Below are positions 60,168-64,000 of a stretch of DNA of 64,000 nt, piece by piece. The DNA lies in NCBI GenBank assembly GCA_947377865.1, contig CANCHK010000001.1, forward strand, positions 34,461 through 98,460, in the 5' to 3' direction. The notes under the pieces are model-generated. The model was not told the origin of the DNA. It did no database searches and was given only the letters and a program-made list of their open reading frames with translations. This DNA comes from Opitutia bacterium. GTDB lineage: Bacteria > Verrucomicrobiota > Verrucomicrobiia > Opitutales > UBA953. Positions within the stretch are counted from its first letter, which is position 1. Each line of letters starts with the position of its first letter. The position numbers and the translations under genes were made by a program.

Positions 60168-61874
60168 ATGGCCCGCGCGACGAAGCACCTGAACACGAAC
60201 GCCCTCTGGGCCGACGTGGGCGTGCGCACCCTCCGCCGCCTTGGCCTGACCCACGTGGTAATCTCGCCCGGCTCGCGCTCGACGCCATTGGCCCATACCT
60301 TCGCCGAATCCGCCGGCCTGCACGTGACCGTGGCGCTCGACGAACGTTCCGCCGGCTTCATTGCCCTTGGCCTCGCCAAGGCCACCGGCCGCCCCGCTGC
60401 CCTGCTCTGCACTTCCGGCACCGCTGCCGCGAACTATCTGCCCGCCGTCGTCGAAGCCCGCCTCTCGGCGACCCCCCTGCTCGTCCTAACCGCCGATCGC
60501 CCGCCCGAACTCCGCGAATGCCACTCGGGGCAGACGATCACCCAGAACGGAATCTACGGCGGCTATCCGGTTTGGTCCGCCGAAGCCGCCATCCCTGAGA
60601 CCGACCTCTCCCTGCTCCGCCACTGGCGCCAGCTGCTGGTCGACGCCTGGCAGCGTGCGCAAGGGCCTCTCGCTGGCCCGGTGCACCTCAATCTGCCCTT
60701 CCGCGACCCTCTCGCGCCCTCCGACGCTGAAAAGGGCTTCAAGGCGCCCACGGGTATGAATCTCGAGACCTTCACGGCGGTCCCGCCCTGCGGCATCGTC
60801 CGCCCGACCCTCACGCCCGCCACCGTCGCCAGCCTGCTGCCAAAGACCGAACGCGGCGTCATCGTGGTCGGCCCGCATGCCTTCGAGGATCGCGACGAAA
60901 GCGCCGCGGCCCTCCGCGAGCTTTCTCACTTCACCGGCTGGCCGATCCTCGCCGACGGCGCGGGCACGCTACGCGGCGACCTCGCTGGCGATACTTCGCT
61001 GGTCTCAGGCTACGACCTTATCCTGCGCGACGCCAAAGCCGCCCGCGCCCTACGTCCGCAGGCCGCGGTCTTCGTCGGCCCGCTCCCGACCAGCAAGGTC
61101 CTGCGCGCTTGGCTCAAGGAAGGCGACATCACCGTCATCCAGCTCGGTCGTGCCGGTGAGAACACCGACCCGACGCATTCGCGCTGGAGCCGTCTGGACG
61201 GCCAGCTCGTGCCCTCGGGCGATAAGGTTTCGTCGAAAGCCGCCGCTTACGGCAAGGCCTGGCAGACGGCCCAGAAAGCCGCCGCCAAGAAACTCACGCG
61301 CATCGTGAACGTGGACTGGCCCTTCGAAGGCCGCGTCGTGTCGCTGCTCGACGAAGCCCTCGGTCCGGACGACCGCCTGTTCGTCGGCAGCAGCATGCCG
61401 ATCCGCGACCTCGAGTGGTTCTACCATCCGCCCGGCCCGGGCCCTGAGGTTCTCACCAACCGCGGCGCCAACGGCATCGACGGCACCGTCTCGACCGCGC
61501 TCGGCGCCTCGCTCGACGGCAAGCGCACGGTGCTCCTCTGCGGCGACCTGACTTTCCTGCACGACAGCAACGCACTGCTCTCCGCCTACGGCCATCGCGG
61601 AGACCTCACCGTGCTCGTGATCAACAACCAGGGTGGCGGCATCTTCAATCACCTCGCCGTGGCGAAGAGCGCCCGCTTCGAACAGCTCTGGGGCACGCCG
61701 CAGGCGACCGATCTCGGCAAACTCTGCGCCGCGCACAAAGTACGCCATGACCTCGCCGACGGTTGGAACGACCTACGTCGCCTGCTCGAGATCCGCGGCA
61801 AAGGCGTCCGCGTCGTCGAATTCCGGACCGACCGCGAAGCCGACGCCGCCTGGCGCCAGAAGTCCTTCCGATAA
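60168..61874 (+). CDS. menD: 2-succinyl-5-enolpyruvyl-6-hydroxy-3-cyclohexene-1-carboxylate synthase (MenD)
   Basis: 568 residues; cytosolic; a ThDP enzyme. It joins isochorismate and 2-oxoglutarate in menaquinone synthesis. Motifs: NTNALWADVGVRTL and HVVISPGSRSTPLA at the N-terminus, ALDERSAGFIALGLAKATGR with the ThDP-activating Glu, CTSGTAAANYLPAVVEA, LTADRPPELR, GNxxM-type VGSSMPIRDLEWF, NRGANGIDGTVSTALG, and the Mg/ThDP block CGDLTFLHDSNAL..INNQGGGIF. I choose the ATG at 60168 after ttccc; one at 60156 would add four residues. No other men gene is adjacent, so the pathway is scattered or continues elsewhere. Its presence implies menaquinone as a respiratory quinone, fitting the flavin and heme redox proteins of this window. 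Confidence 0.95.
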   Translation: MARATKHLNTNALWADVGVRTLRRLGLTHVVISPGSRSTPLAHTFAESAGLHVTVALDERSAGFIALGLAKATGRPAALLCTSGTAAANYLPAVVEARLSATPLLVLTADRPPELRECHSGQTITQNGIYGGYPVWSAEAAIPETDLSLLRHWRQLLVDAWQRAQGPLAGPVHLNLPFRDPLAPSDAEKGFKAPTGMNLETFTAVPPCGIVRPTLTPATVASLLPKTERGVIVVGPHAFEDRDESAAALRELSHFTGWPILADGAGTLRGDLAGDTSLVSGYDLILRDAKAARALRPQAAVFVGPLPTSKVLRAWLKEGDITVIQLGRAGENTDPTHSRWSRLDGQLVPSGDKVSSKAAAYGKAWQTAQKAAAKKLTRIVNVDWPFEGRVVSLLDEALGPDDRLFVGSSMPIRDLEWFYHPPGPGPEVLTNRGANGIDGTVSTALGASLDGKRTVLLCGDLTFLHDSNALLSAYGHRGDLTVLVINNQGGGIFNHLAVAKSARFEQLWGTPQATDLGKLCAAHKVRHDLADGWNDLRRLLEIRGKGVRVVEFRTDREADAAWRQKSFR

Positions 61875-61889
61875 TTCAGCCGAGAATTT

Positions 61890-61945
61890 GTATGGGGTCA
61901 GACCGCTTCTGAGCGATATCAGTCAGAAGCGGTCTGACCCCATAC
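61890..61945. repeat. Perfect palindrome with 23-base arms after menD
   Basis: Arms 61890-61912 and 61923-61945 are exact reverse complements, with a 10-base loop (gcgatatcag). The arm begins gtatggggtcagaccgcttc. The ggggtcagacc word is familiar from REP/MITE-like elements in other bacteria (recollection, not checked). It is followed by ttaag rather than a T-run, so a mobile palindrome is as likely as a terminator. Confidence 0.75.
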
Positions 61946-62044
61946 TTAAGATGCGGAAAACAAGAGGAAAGCCATGGGCCTGCATCTACGTTGCCAGACC
62001 ATGGATGCCGGAGAATACTGTCCATAAAATCCCCGCCGATCTTG

Positions 62045-62920
62045 ATGAACCTCGCCCGACTGTTTCTTCTGCTCGCGATCAGCGGTGCACTCATTGCGGC
62101 CGATAAGCCTGCCGCTAAGAAAACCTCGGCTAAGGGCGACGAGAAGACGGCTGCGAAGACCGAAGAGAAGGCCGTGGCGCCAGTTGAAAAGGCCATCCCG
62201 CGCACGGAGCTCAAGGCGTCGGTCGCGCCAGGTGCTACGCTGAAATTCGACTTCCCGGAGCTGACCGTGGACCGCAAGGGCGCGATGGCGGCGTGCAACG
62301 TGCAGCTGCCGGCGAATTACGATCCCGCGAAGAAAGTCCCGCTGGTGGCTTGGCTCGGCGGAGGAGAAGGCGGCAACAACCCGAGCGGCTCATTCCTGCC
62401 CGAGGGCGATTTCATCCTCGTCGGGCTCCCCTACCCCAAGGGCGCGAACAATCCCGTGCAGGCGAACATGGTCGGAGATTTCGCCAAGATCTGGACCTAC
62501 CAACGCTTCATGCTGGATGAGATTGCGAAGGTCATCCCCAACATCGACAAGTCCCACTCGATCATCGCCGGCTTCAGCAACGGAGCTCACTCCATCGATG
62601 GCATGCTCCGCCTGAGCAGCGGCCCGAAGCTCACCGACTACTTCGGCATCTTCGTCTTCGCTGATGGCGGCGGCAGCACCTATACCTCGAAAGGCAGCCT
62701 GCCCGACCTCAAGGGTAAGTTCGCCTACGCCTGCTGGGGTGGAGAAAAAGGCTCGAACAAGGCCGCCACCAGCCTGCTCCCCAAGGCCCTCAAAACTAAG
62801 GGCGCGACGGTCCTCGGTAGCGAGATGACCGGCGTCGGCCACGCGTTCGCCGAAACCGAACACCCCAAGGTCGCCGAGTGGCTAGCGAAGGTCGCCTTGG
62901 CTACCGCGGCGAAGAAGTAA
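62045..62920 (+). CDS. Secreted alpha/beta hydrolase-fold protein
   Basis: 291 residues from the ATG at 62045, which gives the signal peptide MNLARLFLLLAISGALIAAD. A Lys/Ala/Glu-rich spacer follows (KTSAKGDEKTAAKTEEK), like those in the 525 and 45091 proteins. The hydrolase domain begins near 60. It has VPLVAWLGGGEGG for the oxyanion region, IIAGFSNGAHS with nucleophile Ser178, and GVGHAFAETEHP with the probable catalytic His. The acid residue is likely in the VFADGGG or CWGGEKG region but is not clear. It resembles esterases of the PHB-depolymerase-like type. The substrate is unknown. It stands between the palindrome and the convergent GNAT gene, with 9 bases between stops. Confidence 0.8.
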   Translation: MNLARLFLLLAISGALIAADKPAAKKTSAKGDEKTAAKTEEKAVAPVEKAIPRTELKASVAPGATLKFDFPELTVDRKGAMAACNVQLPANYDPAKKVPLVAWLGGGEGGNNPSGSFLPEGDFILVGLPYPKGANNPVQANMVGDFAKIWTYQRFMLDEIAKVIPNIDKSHSIIAGFSNGAHSIDGMLRLSSGPKLTDYFGIFVFADGGGSTYTSKGSLPDLKGKFAYACWGGEKGSNKAATSLLPKALKTKGATVLGSEMTGVGHAFAETEHPKVAEWLAKVALATAAKK

Positions 62921-62929
62921 GCCCCAGGC

Positions 62930-63601
62930 CTAGAAATAGGTCTTCAGGAATTCGCCTTCGGTCGCGGACAGGGGCGTGTCGCCGGTGGCCATGGCCGGAG
63001 TCGGCAGGAAGTGCTGGTGCTCGGGCGGTAGGACGAAGAAGCCGAGGCGCTCGTAGATCGCCGGTTTGATCTCGGAGAAGAGCACGAATCGAAGGTCCGG
63101 CTGGGCGAAGCGATGCAGCTCCATGACGGCGCGCAGTAGGAGCGAACCGTAACCCTTACCACGATACTCCGGGGAGGTCGCCACGGAAGCGAAGCCGATG
63201 AGGCTTTCACGGAAGCGCAGGACGTTCAACGCAGCGACGGGCTGCCCCGCGGCGTCCTCAAGCAGGTAACGCGTGCCACGCAGGTGATTCCGATCGGTGT
63301 CCTTGCCGGCGCAGTACTGGTCAAAAGTCTTGTCCTGCTTCCACTCGCCGTAGCCGAAGGCCAAGACGGTACGCATATCTTCGGGCTGCACGAGACGCAG
63401 TCGACCCACCGGCGTGAAACGTGTGCGGCCATCCTCGATCACGCCTTCGAACATCGGTTGCGGGCGGACCCACGTGCGCGCCGCCGGATTATCATACAGG
63501 CAGCGATAGACCACCTGCGGTGAGAGGTCCTCGGAATGCGCGGCGACCCCGAGCCGGAGGTAGTGGTTGCCTTTATAGTGGCGGTAAAGGTTCCAGGACA
63601 T
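62930..63601 (-). CDS. DUF1653-GNAT acetyltransferase fusion
   Basis: 223 residues; cytosolic. Residues 1-65 (YRHYKGNHYLRLGVAAHSED, VVYRCLYDNP, WVRPQPMFEGVI, RFTPV) match the small DUF1653 domain, normally a stand-alone protein of about 70 residues. Residues 68-223 are a GNAT domain: SVATSPEYRGKGYGSLLL carries the acetyl-CoA motif R/Q-x-x-G-x-G/A, and IKPAIYERLGFFVL is the usual C-terminal helix-strand. GNAT enzymes transfer acetyl from acetyl-CoA to an amine; the acceptor is unknown. The DUF1653 part may bind the acceptor or a partner. The ATG at 63601 gives the full DUF1653 start, so the fusion is genuine in the sequence as given. Confidence 0.85.
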   Translation of the reverse strand: MSWNLYRHYKGNHYLRLGVAAHSEDLSPQVVYRCLYDNPAARTWVRPQPMFEGVIEDGRTRFTPVGRLRLVQPEDMRTVLAFGYGEWKQDKTFDQYCAGKDTDRNHLRGTRYLLEDAAGQPVAALNVLRFRESLIGFASVATSPEYRGKGYGSLLLRAVMELHRFAQPDLRFVLFSEIKPAIYERLGFFVLPPEHQHFLPTPAMATGDTPLSATEGEFLKTYF

Positions 63602-63612
63602 GGCGGTTGCTA

Positions 63613-63987
63613 CGCAGGGGTAGGGATAGGGGTAGGGGTCGGGATAGGCAAGGCAACGGGTTCCCTAAGGTAGGGCGGCCATTGCCATGGCCGCCGTTCG
63701 CAGAGCGACGTGCGATGAGCCGGGCAAGGTCATCGACCGTATGATATCCGTCCGCCCACGGACGTGATGGCAATCACGTCCCTACCCAAGGCCGCAGCTA
63801 ATCATCCAGTCTCCGGCTCCCCTTTGAGCGTGAGGTCTCGGGTAGGGCGGCCATTGCCATGGCCGCCGTTCGCAGAGCGACGTGGCATGAGCCGGGTAAG
63901 GTCAAAGACCCTATGATGTCCGTCCGCCCACGGACGTGATGGCAATCACGTCCCTACCCCAACCCCAACCCCTGCCCCTACCCCTAA
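63613..63987. repeat. Two 119-bp mosaic elements in direct repeat, flanked by GGGGTA tracts
   Basis: 63669-63787 and 63841-63959 are 119-bp copies 172 bases apart. Both have the left stem ggcggccattgccatggccg and right stem gacgtgatggcaatcacgtc, with identical ends but about eight differences in the core. Between them is one CCGGAGAC motif (63791-63830). (GGGGTA)n-like tracts lie at 63613-63645 and, in reverse, at 63953-63985. No gene is seen in 63602-63988. Confidence 0.82.
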
Positions 63988-63988
63988 A

Positions 63989-64000
63989 CTACTTCGCCGG
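63989..64000 (-). CDS. Possible C-terminal end of a minus-strand gene
   Basis: On the minus strand the last bases read Pro-Ala-Lys and then TAG. The Pro/Ala/Lys ending is like other secreted proteins in this window, but with only four codons this is a hint only. Confidence 0.2.
   Translation of the reverse strand, partial: PAK

Noticed and set aside
1-64000. tRNA, rRNA, known riboswitches and integration sites
   Set aside because: I looked through the gaps for clover-leaf patterns, conserved rRNA words and tRNA-flanked direct repeats and saw none; short RNAs cannot be excluded by eye.

Overview
The window looks like a chromosomal segment of a GC-rich Gram-negative bacterium of the Verrucomicrobiota, most likely the Opitutae. 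This is inferred from three things: a giant autotransporter-repeat protein with a PEP-CTERM sorting tail, a secreted verrucomicrobial/planctomycetal (PVC)-type protein joining an SGNH domain, a propeller and cytochrome c, and many short secreted proteins with Ala/Lys-rich tails. No rRNA, tRNA, CRISPR array, integrase or transposase gene was seen.

Layout. 1-2.3 kb: three related secreted Lys-rich helical proteins, the first cut by the window edge. 2.6-7.6 kb: a two-gene unit of a secreted FAD oxidoreductase and a membrane fusion of two FMN-binding domains, a [4Fe-4S] membrane domain and ApbE. 8.1-33.8 kb: one minus-strand gene of about 8,570 codons, 40 percent of the window, encoding a PATR-repeat PEP-CTERM surface protein; an AT-rich control island precedes it and a UUCG hairpin terminator follows it. 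34.2-39.7 kb: a minus-strand sugar-acid operon (Zn dehydrogenase, SDR, GntP permease) followed by an SGNH hydrolase, divergent from a secreted SMP-30-type lactonase. This matches the E. coli idnD-idnO-idnT order, but the SDR has Arg in place of the catalytic Lys. 40.2-51.1 kb: mostly secreted enzymes (PmoA-like DUF6807, aldo/keto reductase, YHYH protein, SGNH hydrolase, PVC cytochrome protein, alpha/beta hydrolase). 51.4-63.6 kb: housekeeping genes alaS, nadK, an ABC-F ATPase and menD, interspersed with secreted proteins of unknown role, then a DUF1653-GNAT fusion.

Most longer intergenic gaps are filled by short repeats. The main one is a roughly 119-bp element bounded by GGGTAGGG and CCCTACCC. 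It carries a small hairpin at each end and a conserved core, and different copies carry different hairpin stems, as if the stems were interchangeable. Other families are a CAAAGGG..CCGGAGACCGG motif, GAGGACTGAATCGA clusters, GATACTC runs, GGTTAGCGG runs and telomere-like (GGGGTA)n tracts. Two genes take their stop codon from a GGGTAGGG repeat end. Almost no gene start has a Shine-Dalgarno stretch; many have a C-rich leader such as CTACCCCC-ATG.

How the genes fit together (inference): the cell appears to be a heterotrophic degrader that exports esterases, lactonases and redox enzymes and takes up and oxidises sugar acids. It decorates its surface with PEP-CTERM proteins and uses menaquinone and flavinylated membrane redox proteins. 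All functional calls come from reading motifs; no database search was run.
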